Positions 34,000 through 42,685 of a stretch of 47,444 nucleotides of DNA are shown piece after piece (the stretch's first letter is position 1; each line of letters opens with the position of its first letter). The notes beneath the pieces were generated by a model. The model had not been told where the DNA came from. It made no database searches and saw only the letters and a list, made by a program, of their open reading frames with translations. The position numbers were made by a program, and so were the translations under genes. This DNA comes from CALFBG01 sp045110315 (GTDB lineage: Bacteria > Bacteroidota > Bacteroidia > Chitinophagales > Saprospiraceae): positions 1 through 47,444 of the forward strand of contig JBGCFY010000123.1 of NCBI GenBank assembly GCA_045110315.1, written 5' to 3'.

Positions 34000-36294
34000 T
34001 TAAGTATTGTCGTCCTCTGTTGGTAATTCTGGGTAAATCGGTGCTTCTTTGTAGCCACCTAATAAATAGAGGATAAAAATAGGAATGAGCAGCAGGCAAG
34101 CGGCTAAAGCGGCTAATAAAGTTAGACTGATGAGTAAGCCAACATAAAATACGCCATTGAAATTAGAAAAGATCAATAAACCAAAGCCAAAAAATAAAAT
34201 AATGCTGGTCAGGTTAATTGCTTTTCCTGTTTCCAAATAAGTTCGATAAATACTCTCCCGGATGCTTCTACCTTGGTCTCGCTCTAGTTTAAATTTACTG
34301 AGGAAGTGTATGGTGTCATCTACCGCAATTCCAAAAGCAATGGCAAAAATGATAGAGACAGAGCCATTTAATTCGATGCCTAAAAAGCCAATAATACCCG
34401 CCGTTACGATCAAAGGAATGATGTTAGGAAATAAAGAAACAACGACTAGGCGAATATCCTTGAATAATAACGACATCAGAATACTCACGGTAATCAAGGC
34501 AAACCACAAACTGTAAGTTAAGCTTGTCCGCAAGTACTCGTTGTTTTTATCAATGACCAAAGAAGTCCCCGTAGCTCTAAAGGTAACGAGCTCCGCATCA
34601 ATATTTTGATCAATCCAATTGTGAATTTTCTGATTCATCAAGCGAATACTATCCGAACCAATATCGACCATTCTGCCCGTAAATCGGCCTAATTTTTCAT
34701 CTTTACTGTATAAGATGTTGGTTTCATTGGAAGCATACTTTTTGAGTAACTTTCGATAGCGTCGCCAATCGGATTCTTTTTCTGGCAATTGGAAAGCGGT
34801 GCTCCGATTATTACGATGCGAGCGATGTAAAGCTTTAAAAATGCTAGTAGGGGTGCTGACGGAATTAACGGTCGTTTCCTGCGCAATGAATTTTTCTAGT
34901 TTATCTACCTCTTGTAAGACTTCAAAGTCAAGGATTGATTTTTCGCCTTGCGGCAAAATTGCCATTTCGAAAGACCGTATTCCTGAGAGTTCTCTTTCAA
35001 AAAAACGAACATCTTCCATGACCTCAGAGTTGGAGGGCACATCACTCAATACGTGTGCGTTGGTAGAGATAATGCTCAATCCGTAAAAGCTGACACCAAT
35101 GACTAATAAACTGATGATACTGATTCCTGGTACATTTCTCTGTACAAATAAAAAATTGCGATGCATCAATTTGCGCCAAAATTGGTGACTTGTTTTCTGT
35201 GGGATTATTTTCTTTGGGTCAATCAAGGTCAATACCGAGGTCGTAAAAAGCAAAACGGTGAGGTAAGCAATAAAAACGCCAATCGCCGCTGTCATTCCAA
35301 ATACTTGAATCGGTTCAATAATCGAAAAGTATAGCGCACAGAATCCAACGGCCGTCGTAACAGAAGTCAAGAAAGTTGCCCAACCAATTTCTTTGACGGT
35401 TAAGGTAATCGCTTCTTCCTTCGATTTGCCTTTTTGGATTTCGTCAATATATTTAGACATGAAATGTACTACGTCACTCATTCCCACAATAAGCATCAAG
35501 GGAGGGAAAAGCATCGACATTAAATCTAACGGTTGTTGTAAAAAACCCAGTAAGCCCGCAAAAAAAACCGCGCCCAAAACTACCGAACTCAAAGCAATTA
35601 CAATGGTCCAGAAGCGCCGAAAGATTACCGTTAGGATAAATAATAGAACAATATTGGAAAATATAATGTGATAAATTAACTCTGCTTGCATCAGCTGAAT
35701 AAAGGCGGTCTGTACCGGAACTTTACCCGCGACGTGCCACTCCGGAAAATCAAATTGTCGGAGTAAGGTTTTGATTTCGAAGTCAAGTTTTTCCGCTTGT
35801 GGCTGCGCCAAATCTTCTTCCGTTTTGAGAAGGACTAGTGTGGTTTTGCCATCGCTACTAATGAAGCGATTTCTCAATTGTGGATCACTCACTAAGCGAA
35901 CGCTATCTTGTGCATACAGCGTCGGATTGTCTAAATGTATGGCGGGAAGATTGGTAAAACCAAAAGGCGTTTTAATTGGATAGGAAAGTTGTGTGATCGC
36001 CCTTGCATCCAAAATAAAGTTAATAGATTTACACGCCTGAGCAAAACTATCTAATTGTGTAAGAAATTTTTGCTGGAAAATGCCTTTTTCCCGATGAAAT
36101 GCAATGAGGTAGTAATTATCGTCCGATTCTAACTGTGTTTGGTAGCGCGTTAGAAATTGATGATCGTCCCGATCTTTGGGTAAAAATCGATCTAAGTCAT
36201 GATGAAAATAGACTTGGGTTACAAAATATCCAGATAAGATGGTTAGTATTGCAATAAACCCGATAATTATTTTTCGATAGCGTATAAATAGCAT
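34000..36294 (-). CDS. RND/MMPL-family membrane exporter
   Basis: This 764-residue protein has 12 predicted transmembrane helices in two repeats, each with one helix, a large periplasmic loop, and then five helices. The sterol-sensing-like cores are visible in both halves: VGMSDVVHFMSKYIDE and, near the end, FGIAVDDTIHFLSKFK. No adaptor or outer-membrane partner is adjacent, which fits the MMPL/hopanoid-exporter type of RND protein rather than a drug efflux pump. It probably moves lipids or other hydrophobic molecules; the substrate is unknown. It stands alone. Confidence 0.88.
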   Translation of the reverse strand: MLFIRYRKIIIGFIAILTILSGYFVTQVYFHHDLDRFLPKDRDDHQFLTRYQTQLESDDNYYLIAFHREKGIFQQKFLTQLDSFAQACKSINFILDARAITQLSYPIKTPFGFTNLPAIHLDNPTLYAQDSVRLVSDPQLRNRFISSDGKTTLVLLKTEEDLAQPQAEKLDFEIKTLLRQFDFPEWHVAGKVPVQTAFIQLMQAELIYHIIFSNIVLLFILTVIFRRFWTIVIALSSVVLGAVFFAGLLGFLQQPLDLMSMLFPPLMLIVGMSDVVHFMSKYIDEIQKGKSKEEAITLTVKEIGWATFLTSVTTAVGFCALYFSIIEPIQVFGMTAAIGVFIAYLTVLLFTTSVLTLIDPKKIIPQKTSHQFWRKLMHRNFLFVQRNVPGISIISLLVIGVSFYGLSIISTNAHVLSDVPSNSEVMEDVRFFERELSGIRSFEMAILPQGEKSILDFEVLQEVDKLEKFIAQETTVNSVSTPTSIFKALHRSHRNNRSTAFQLPEKESDWRRYRKLLKKYASNETNILYSKDEKLGRFTGRMVDIGSDSIRLMNQKIHNWIDQNIDAELVTFRATGTSLVIDKNNEYLRTSLTYSLWFALITVSILMSLLFKDIRLVVVSLFPNIIPLIVTAGIIGFLGIELNGSVSIIFAIAFGIAVDDTIHFLSKFKLERDQGRSIRESIYRTYLETGKAINLTSIILFFGFGLLIFSNFNGVFYVGLLISLTLLAALAACLLLIPIFILYLLGGYKEAPIYPELPTEDDNT

Positions 36295-36799
36295 GTTGCA
36301 AATGTACTACTCCCCAAGCAGAAGTATTCTGCCAAACGCGAAATTTTTCGGAGAGGAGACAAATAATTACTTGGGATTGACAAATGTAGCTTTGGTGGTC
36401 AAAAAAAAAGAGTAGTCGAGGAATACTCCGAAGTTCAGCTAAGGAAAAGAGAATTGAAGCATAAAGTTGAACGTTAATTATTAATTTATTTTTTAAATAT
36501 TTAATCTATTTGCTTTTGAAAAAGATTAATTATTAGTACCTTAAAAGAACTAAATTGAGATTATGATCGTTTAAGTTTTAGTAAACACTTCCATGAGCAT
36601 CCCCCAACGTCAATTTAGCTAAACTTTATTTACTGGTTTTAACGTTTATTTAAGTAGCAAAGTTATTCATCTTGACAACATTATGAATAAGCTATTCGTA
36701 TTATATACGGATTTTTTAGGCGTAAAGTTTGTAGGATAGATTTACAGCGCTGCGGTTTATCGCAAATATTTTCTATTTTTGAATAAAATAATAATTGTC
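36295..36799. other. 505-bp intergenic region, no gene
   Basis: This is a divergent AT-rich region between the RND exporter and a secreted unknown. I saw no reading frame, hairpin or copy of the 12-mer. Promoters for both flanking genes presumably lie here. Confidence 0.4.
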
Positions 36800-37363
36800 A
36801 TGAAAGTTTATTTAATCATTTGGATAGCTTTCCTCTTTGTGGGAAGTAACTCGGTGCTAGCTTTTGAGCTCGCAGATAGTGTTAAAGAAGGGAAGCTAGA
36901 CACCATACAGCCTCAATTACCAAAGGCATTTTTATTGGGAGAGCATGAGCAAACTTTCGAAAAATTAGTCATGGATCATCAAGAAGTACTACTTAGTGCT
37001 TGTGATAACGATATGGATTTGGCTTTCAATAAGTGGATGGGAATGATTATGAGGATGGAAGAATATGCAGACGAAATTTCCTACGATTTGAAAGGAGTTA
37101 AACTTTGGTTGAATATTTTTTGGGAAGAAGACGGTTCGCTCAAGCATATTGCTTATTACCTTAAACCGAATTCTAGAAATATTGATACCCAAGAATTGAC
37201 CGCATTCTTTTCCAGTTTCATGAATCATTATAAATTTCCATTAGTGGCTTCAAAGAAATTTTCCCACTACGGTAGCGCTGCATTTCCGACGCCCCGGGTA
37301 AAAAAAAATGATGTCCAATTGAGTAATGGCAAAACGGGTACTTCCAGTACTCAAAATGAGTAG
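36800..37363 (+). CDS. Unrecognised exported protein
   Basis: This 187-residue protein has a signal peptide (about 1-21, SNSVLAFE) and no recognised family. The mature part has a helical centre (about 58-95, DNDMDLAFNKWMGMIMRM). A strand pair, LKGVKLWLNIFWEEDGSLKH, is followed by LTAFFSSFMNHYKF, then a low-complexity Ser/Thr/Gln-rich tail. The shape resembles a small periplasmic or surface domain. I start it at the ATG at 36800 rather than the TTG at 36779. A strong terminator follows, so it is monocistronic. Confidence 0.7.
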   Translation: MKVYLIIWIAFLFVGSNSVLAFELADSVKEGKLDTIQPQLPKAFLLGEHEQTFEKLVMDHQEVLLSACDNDMDLAFNKWMGMIMRMEEYADEISYDLKGVKLWLNIFWEEDGSLKHIAYYLKPNSRNIDTQELTAFFSSFMNHYKFPLVASKKFSHYGSAAFPTPRVKKNDVQLSNGKTGTSSTQNE

Positions 37364-37413
37364 CCATCATAGAATAATGCTACGAAGGGTATACAAAAGC
37401 CTAAATTCTTAGC

Positions 37414-37450
37414 AAAATAGTCCGAAGCATTGCTTCGGACTATTTTTTTT
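37414..37450 (+). terminator. Rho-independent terminator of the exported unknown
   Basis: An almost perfect palindrome (stem with TAGTCCGAAGC and GCTTCGGACTA, 37414-37429 against 37431-37446) runs into eight T. It lies 51 bases past the stop. Confidence 0.9.
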
Positions 37451-37554
37451 GTGTGCTTGTCAAAATGATCTTTATCTTTACTCGTAGGCTGAAAGCCTAA
37501 TATTTTTTTAACTAGAAAAAGAAAGCCTAAGCACTTATCCTAAGCTTTTCCGTT

Positions 37555-39003
37555 ATGGGGCGACCAAAAATCTCATACCAAGCCATTCTTTGCTTAGCCA
37601 TTCCATTGTTAAGTATCTTTCTGCATTGGAAAGTCTTCCAGCTCGATTTAATGAGTATTCACGTTTGGCGACAAACACAGACACAATCTAATATTGTCAA
37701 TTTCTACGAAGAAGATTTTAATATTTTCAATCCCCGTAGGAATGAAAGAGGCAGCGGAGATGGTATCTTTCGCATGGAATTTCCAATTATGCAGTGGGGC
37801 TTCGCAGGACTTCATCGGATCTTTGGAGAAAGCATTGCCGTTAGTCGTATCGCTAGTTTTGTCCTAGGACTATTTGCTGTGTTGGGCATGTATTTCTTAC
37901 TCTGGCATTGCTTTCGGCGGCGATATTTAGCGATGTTTGGCACTTGGTGTTTTAATTTTTCTCCCGCTTTTTATTATTACACCGTCAATCCATTACCCGA
38001 CAATTTAGCGTTGTGTTGTGGTATTTGGGGACTAAGTTTTTTCTTTGCTTGGCAGCGAAAACCCAATTGGAAAGACGCGGCATTTGTCGCTATCTTCTTA
38101 TCCTTGAGCACTTTGGCTAAATTACCGTTCATTTTATATTGTGTCTTACCTTCTGTCTATTTATTACGCGGTTTCCGACATTGGAAAATGATCCTAGCGA
38201 TGTTGAGCTTACAAGTTTTCCCATTACTTTGGTACCTTCAGGTGATTCCACAGTGGAAAGGGAATGGTATTGTACAAGGGCTATTATCAGCGGAACAAGA
38301 TTGGTGGCAACTACTAGATTATTTACAACACAATATTATTTCTACTTTACCAGAATTACTGATTAACTATGCTGCTACACCTTTCTTTTTGGCGGGTATT
38401 TATTATGCTTTTCGCAATAAAATTTATCAACGAAAACGATTCCCTGAGTTATTGCTAACGCTTTTAGCACTCCTTGCCTTTTTTATTTTTGAATTGAACA
38501 TGATTGCCAAAATTCATGATTATTACCTTTTTCCTTTCTTCCCCTTTATTTTTATGCTAGTGAGTTACGGAGCTTGGCAACTTTGGCAAACGAAAAAACG
38601 AAAATGGCGTGCCTTCGTTCTAATTGCTTGTTTGCTTGTACCTTTGACTTGCACCCTGCGCATGGCTTCTCGCTGGAATCCCGCACAGCCAGGTTTTAAT
38701 CGAGATTTGCTAACGCATAAAATGGCTTTGAGAGCTGCAGTCCCCAAGGATGCTTTATGCGTTGTAGGAAACGATGATTCACATTATATCTTCCTATATT
38801 ATATTGATAAAAAAGGCTGGGGTTTTACAGGAGATGCCTTGACGGCGACGATACTTGATGAAATGATTGCGCAGGGAGCACGTTATCTATATACGGATAG
38901 TAGAGTGGTGGATCAGCATCCTGAAATCAGGAAAAGATTTGCTCAGCTAGTTTTGTCAAAAGGAACGATTCAAATATACCGTCTACAAAAGTTGAAATCA
39001 TGA
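37555..39003 (+). CDS. Glycosyltransferase family 39-like membrane protein
   Basis: This 482-residue integral membrane protein has about ten helices. It follows the same plan as the gene at 70-1749 but is only distantly alike. The first periplasmic loop has SIHVWRQTQTQSNI and an Arg/Glu-rich part, and the PMT_2-like region PLPDNLALCCGIWG follows. The usual DE pair is not clear here. It would transfer sugar from a lipid carrier; the acceptor is unknown. Its stop overlaps the start of the next gene by four bases (ATGA). Confidence 0.75.
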   Translation: MGRPKISYQAILCLAIPLLSIFLHWKVFQLDLMSIHVWRQTQTQSNIVNFYEEDFNIFNPRRNERGSGDGIFRMEFPIMQWGFAGLHRIFGESIAVSRIASFVLGLFAVLGMYFLLWHCFRRRYLAMFGTWCFNFSPAFYYYTVNPLPDNLALCCGIWGLSFFFAWQRKPNWKDAAFVAIFLSLSTLAKLPFILYCVLPSVYLLRGFRHWKMILAMLSLQVFPLLWYLQVIPQWKGNGIVQGLLSAEQDWWQLLDYLQHNIISTLPELLINYAATPFFLAGIYYAFRNKIYQRKRFPELLLTLLALLAFFIFELNMIAKIHDYYLFPFFPFIFMLVSYGAWQLWQTKKRKWRAFVLIACLLVPLTCTLRMASRWNPAQPGFNRDLLTHKMALRAAVPKDALCVVGNDDSHYIFLYYIDKKGWGFTGDALTATILDEMIAQGARYLYTDSRVVDQHPEIRKRFAQLVLSKGTIQIYRLQKLKS

Positions 39004-39956
39004 AACTGAAATTTATGCTCGTGCTGCTTCCAGTATTCTTGTTAATGGCCTGCCGCAAAGATACCATTGATCTGACTTGGAAGGAACAAGTAACTCCAAC
39101 GAATTTAGATTTGAGTGCGGTTCATTTTACGGATACCCAAACGGGACATATTGTCGGCGGAGATAGTTGGTACACGGGGATTTATCTCCAGACGACCGAC
39201 GCAGGAAAAACTTGGACAAAAGACACCTTAACAGATAAATTACTTCTTGGGTTACATTTTGATCAGGAGCAACGCGGTTACACGGTAGGTATTGATGGTT
39301 ATTTTTTTAATAAAGAAGTCAGCACCGTTTCGGCGGAGTGGGACTTTCATCGGTTACCGATGTATGATTCGCACCGTGGCGTAAGTTTTTACAGTGCTGA
39401 TAAAGGAGTTATTGTTAGCGGCGGCGCATATCAAAATGGAAAAGTATTTCGCTTGAACGAAAATTACGAAGTGATTGCACAAGATAGTTTTTTGCAAGAA
39501 TTAAGTGCGGTTTGTTTTTCGAGTGAAAATATCGTACACGCAGTTGGTTACGGAATCGTAATTCGATCTACAGATGGTGGGATGACTTGGAAGGTCAACG
39601 GGATTGATGGCGATTTTTTTCAAGCGATTCACTTTCCTAGCACTCAAACGGGCTACGCAGTAGGAAATAGTGGAATGATTATTAAAACGGTGGATGAAGG
39701 TCGAACTTGGAAAAAAATACGGAGCTCAAACGCTGTTTTTGGAGCAGTGACGGCACTTCGAGCGGTTTATTTTGTGAATGAGGTAACGGGCTACGCCGTG
39801 GGAGATCGAGGTGCTTTTTTGAGAACAACCAATGGAGGAAAGGATTGGGCACAAGTGGAGGGTTTTCCTAAAGTAGACCTCCGAGATATTTTTGTGATCT
39901 CTGGAAAAGGCTATCTCGTAGGAGCAGGAGGACAGATCTTTTCTTTTGATGAATAA
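39000..39956 (+). CDS. Ycf48-like beta-propeller lipoprotein
   Basis: This 318-residue protein has a lipoprotein signal (LLMAC, Cys18) and a propeller built of Ycf48/BNR-like repeats. The repeated unit is TGYAVG-x-GxxxxTxxGGxxW, seen as HFPSTQTGYAVGNSG, EVTGYAVGDRG, STDGGMTWK and TTNGGKDWA. The Ycf48 family helps assemble photosystem II in cyanobacteria; in heterotrophic Bacteroidota the same fold is a general outer-face protein of unknown role. It is coupled to the glycosyltransferase gene by a 4-base overlap, so it may recognise or guard its product (inference). Confidence 0.85.
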   Translation: MKLKFMLVLLPVFLLMACRKDTIDLTWKEQVTPTNLDLSAVHFTDTQTGHIVGGDSWYTGIYLQTTDAGKTWTKDTLTDKLLLGLHFDQEQRGYTVGIDGYFFNKEVSTVSAEWDFHRLPMYDSHRGVSFYSADKGVIVSGGAYQNGKVFRLNENYEVIAQDSFLQELSAVCFSSENIVHAVGYGIVIRSTDGGMTWKVNGIDGDFFQAIHFPSTQTGYAVGNSGMIIKTVDEGRTWKKIRSSNAVFGAVTALRAVYFVNEVTGYAVGDRGAFLRTTNGGKDWAQVEGFPKVDLRDIFVISGKGYLVGAGGQIFSFDE

Positions 39957-39989
39957 AAAAAAACTGCCAACGATTAGCCTTGGTGATTG

Positions 39990-41363
39990 CTATTCCTGCA
40001 AAGGAATGATCCAAGGGGAAGCCTTAAAAAAATGCCATTCTTCTTTTGCTAAATTAACACTTGGATCAATGTAACGCTGATTACTTCTACCATTTAAACT
40101 TGCTTGAATCGAAGCATATACTTCTACTTCAGACCAACCTTTAGCTTGATACTCATCGCGTAAGAAATGTGCAAATTGTAAAATCATATCTGGATGTGAC
40201 AGCATTTTTCGCTTTTGCTTAGCACTTAGATATTTTTTTGGATTGACGGTGATTTGTTTTTTCGTTTCACTATTCTTAACGGTGAAGCTACCCGTCGCTC
40301 GCTTACTTCGAAGTAGCATTCGCCAGCTATAACGATGTCCTTCCTCCGTCCAAGCGGTATGACCAGGATATAAATGTTGTCTAAAAGGAATCAAACAATG
40401 GATAGTACAAAATATGACAATAATCATCGAAATGCTTTGCGGACTCAAAGCCGAATGATATCTCGCATTGCTTGTTGTAGGTGTTTTTTCAAAAGGCAGT
40501 GCAAGGCGTGTTGCTAATCTGTGAAAAAGCTTTGATTTTCTACTGAAAAAAGCAACTCCTTTTCTCGGTAAATCTGGACTGAAATACATCAAGGTCAAAG
40601 CTAGAGAGAGAAAAGGAAAAATACCGATATTAAATAAAACTACATTGACACTATGAAAGAAAATAGCGGCGGCTAAGGCCCAAATTCTAGTTCTGGGAAA
40701 ACTTAAGAATAAAACGATGAAACAATCTAGCAACAAACCACCATAACTCATAAAGTAAGCCGTTGCCCGTTGCGCCAGTACAGGACCAAGTACAGGCATA
40801 TCGGATAAATCCTTCAACCAGAGTTGTAAAGGCATGGCATTGAGCCAGTCGACATTAATTTTTGCCAAACCACCAAAAAAGTAAACAATGCCCATCATAA
40901 ATTGGAGTAGAAAAACTGGCCAGTAAGGAATCGTTTGGAGTTGAAGTTGGGGACGCTTTAATACATCGAAGGAGAATGCTCGGTGAGCGGGCAGTAGAAC
41001 CATGAGAAAACTCAACCAGCAGACGAGGTAAGCATGATTAAGATAATGTGCTTTTTCTAAAAAAAATAAATAGCAAAAACCAATCGCAAAAATAGAGCAG
41101 CTTAAGCGATACCATTTTCCTACCATGATGAAAATAGAAACAACACTTAAGAACAGGAGTAAGATACCAACGCCTGGCTCAGGAAGTGGATGAATCCATT
41201 CGAAACCGTAATATTGAAAATGAAATTGATCGGGAGCTAAACTATTCTTTTTCAAATAGTCGTAAAAGAAAGTATTGAGCATGTCAATACACATCAAGAG
41301 CCCAAAGACAATTCGAAAGAAAACTAAAACTGCAATATCAACTTGTCGAAATAAAAAATTCAT
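39990..41363 (-). CDS. HTTM / vitamin K-dependent gamma-carboxylase-like membrane protein
   Basis: This 457-residue protein has an N-terminal horizontally transferred transmembrane (HTTM) domain (about 1-265, six or more helices) and a soluble C-terminal part. Features matching animal gamma-glutamyl carboxylase from memory: Lys168 in FFGGLAKINVDW (the animal catalytic lysine sits in VKKLDADW), His110 in LNHAYL, EGHRYSWRML at 341-350, HPDMILQFA, and NQRYIDPSVNLA near the end. The family adds carboxylate to glutamate using reduced vitamin K. Whether this protein does so is not shown. The start is at the ATG at 41363. A TTG-initiated extension of 31 residues is also in frame but lies outside the family. 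Confidence 0.85.
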   Translation of the reverse strand: MNFLFRQVDIAVLVFFRIVFGLLMCIDMLNTFFYDYLKKNSLAPDQFHFQYYGFEWIHPLPEPGVGILLLFLSVVSIFIMVGKWYRLSCSIFAIGFCYLFFLEKAHYLNHAYLVCWLSFLMVLLPAHRAFSFDVLKRPQLQLQTIPYWPVFLLQFMMGIVYFFGGLAKINVDWLNAMPLQLWLKDLSDMPVLGPVLAQRATAYFMSYGGLLLDCFIVLFLSFPRTRIWALAAAIFFHSVNVVLFNIGIFPFLSLALTLMYFSPDLPRKGVAFFSRKSKLFHRLATRLALPFEKTPTTSNARYHSALSPQSISMIIVIFCTIHCLIPFRQHLYPGHTAWTEEGHRYSWRMLLRSKRATGSFTVKNSETKKQITVNPKKYLSAKQKRKMLSHPDMILQFAHFLRDEYQAKGWSEVEVYASIQASLNGRSNQRYIDPSVNLAKEEWHFFKASPWIIPLQE

Positions 41364-41579
41364 AGATAAAAAATGATAAGTCAGACAAGAAATTGTTTGG
41401 ATTAGAATTATGCTTATTTCTTTTTGTCGATTGAAACAAATGGCGCTTTGTGCCAAAGAAAAGAGTAGTGCTGCTGGAAAGAAAGAAGTATTTTTTTGTT
41501 TGAAAATACTGAATCGAATGTACTTACTTGCTTAGTCAGCATTTCAGGAGAAGTATATTCGTTCAGGGCAAGTTTTATC

Positions 41580-42101
41580 TTAAAACGAATCTTTCTTGTT
41601 GACGTTGGTTGAACGTTCGTTTTTTAGCAATAACTCTGGTGCGGCTCGAAACCATTGTTCTCGATCTACCGTATAGCCAAATGTAGCATGTGTCAAATGT
41701 TTGCTGAGCAAGAGTGAAAGGTGATTCAAATATTTAGTGGGAATAAAAAGAGAAATATCTTCCCCGTTGACCAACTTAAAATGAATCGTACCTGCTTTAG
41801 AAAATGCTAGACCAAATGGCATTCGTTGAGTAATAGAAGTATAAACCCACACAATTTTTTGTGGATCGTATTGTAGCAAAAAAATTAGTTGCGAATGCTC
41901 AATCGACCAATTAGAGACGGTTTTGAAACCTAGATAAAGACCGATCGTGAAAAATAATGCGCCAAAACTAAGTCCCCAAAAACCGGCGTATAAGAACAAA
42001 ACTAATCCAATCATTAAGTTGGTGATGGCAGCAATTAACTTTAGCCTTAATTCCAAACGTAACGCTTGAGATAGGATTTCTATATGTAAGTTCTTTTTCA
42101 T
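41580..42101 (-). CDS. Small unrecognised membrane protein
   Basis: This 173-residue protein has two adjacent transmembrane helices at about residues 22-40 and 43-60. They are followed by a soluble region that looks like a PH-like or SH3-like beta domain (FLLQYDPQKIVWVYTS, TIHFKLVNGEDISLFI). No family was recognised. It lies 216 bases upstream of the carboxylase-like gene on the same strand and could be co-transcribed with it; no terminator is clear between them. Confidence 0.65.
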   Translation of the reverse strand: MKKNLHIEILSQALRLELRLKLIAAITNLMIGLVLFLYAGFWGLSFGALFFTIGLYLGFKTVSNWSIEHSQLIFLLQYDPQKIVWVYTSITQRMPFGLAFSKAGTIHFKLVNGEDISLFIPTKYLNHLSLLLSKHLTHATFGYTVDREQWFRAAPELLLKNERSTNVNKKDSF

Positions 42102-42685
42102 GTTTTTAAAACAAAAAGTTTGTCAAATTATTGATTTTTCGGGGAAATCTTAAATTAAGCAAACAAAATGTTCCTTGTTTTAAGATGGAATGATTAACTT
42201 TGTTCAAAGGTAAGTAGCTTTTTACTAAAATGCGAGAATGTTTTCAAAGTCTTCTTGAAATTCGAAACATATATTTATTTTTGACGCAATTTTGTCCGTT
42301 TTATGGAGACGTTCCCTTAGTCTAGGGATAGTTTTGGGGTAAAATACGTTGAAACTTTCCGAAACTCATTTTGTTATCTATGAACAAGCAGGGAAGTTGC
42401 ACTTTATCGTTCTTAAAGCATGAAGTTGTTTAATCATTTAAAAAGAAGTTGAGAAGCAGAGTTTTTTGTTCAGGTTGAAGCTGTTTTTTGAGTTCGTAGC
42501 ACCGCTACGGAGGATTAAAAAGCTGAAAAGTTGGACAAAAAGATCAATTCGTAAACATTTTTGGAGTTTTTAAACAACTTCCATTTATAAAATAAAACTA
42601 GGAGTTTTTAAATAGCTTCTTTGTCAAGGAATCACACGCTTCACTACTTTAATTACGCAGTGAGGTAAAAATAGCTAAACAGCAT
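42102..42685. other. 584-bp divergent intergenic region with repeat element
   Basis: This contains the 160-bp element at 42422-42581 (described separately) and a degenerate second right end. GGAGTTTTTAAACAACTTCC at 42563-42582 is followed by the related GGAGTTTTTAAATAGCTTCT at 42601-42620. No protein frame is supported. Confidence 0.5.
42422..42581. repeat. 160-bp element with inverted 12-mer ends and central hairpin, upstream of parE
   Basis: GAAGTTGTTTAA at 42422-42433 and TTAAACAACTTC at 42570-42581 are exact inverted ends. The centre has a perfect hairpin, CGTAGC at 42495-42500 and GCTACG at 42504-42509 around ACC. The interior GTTTTTT...GTTCG...TAGC resembles the reverse complement of the element at 44948-45100, at similar distances from the ends. 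It ends 104 bases before the parE start codon. Confidence 0.75.
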
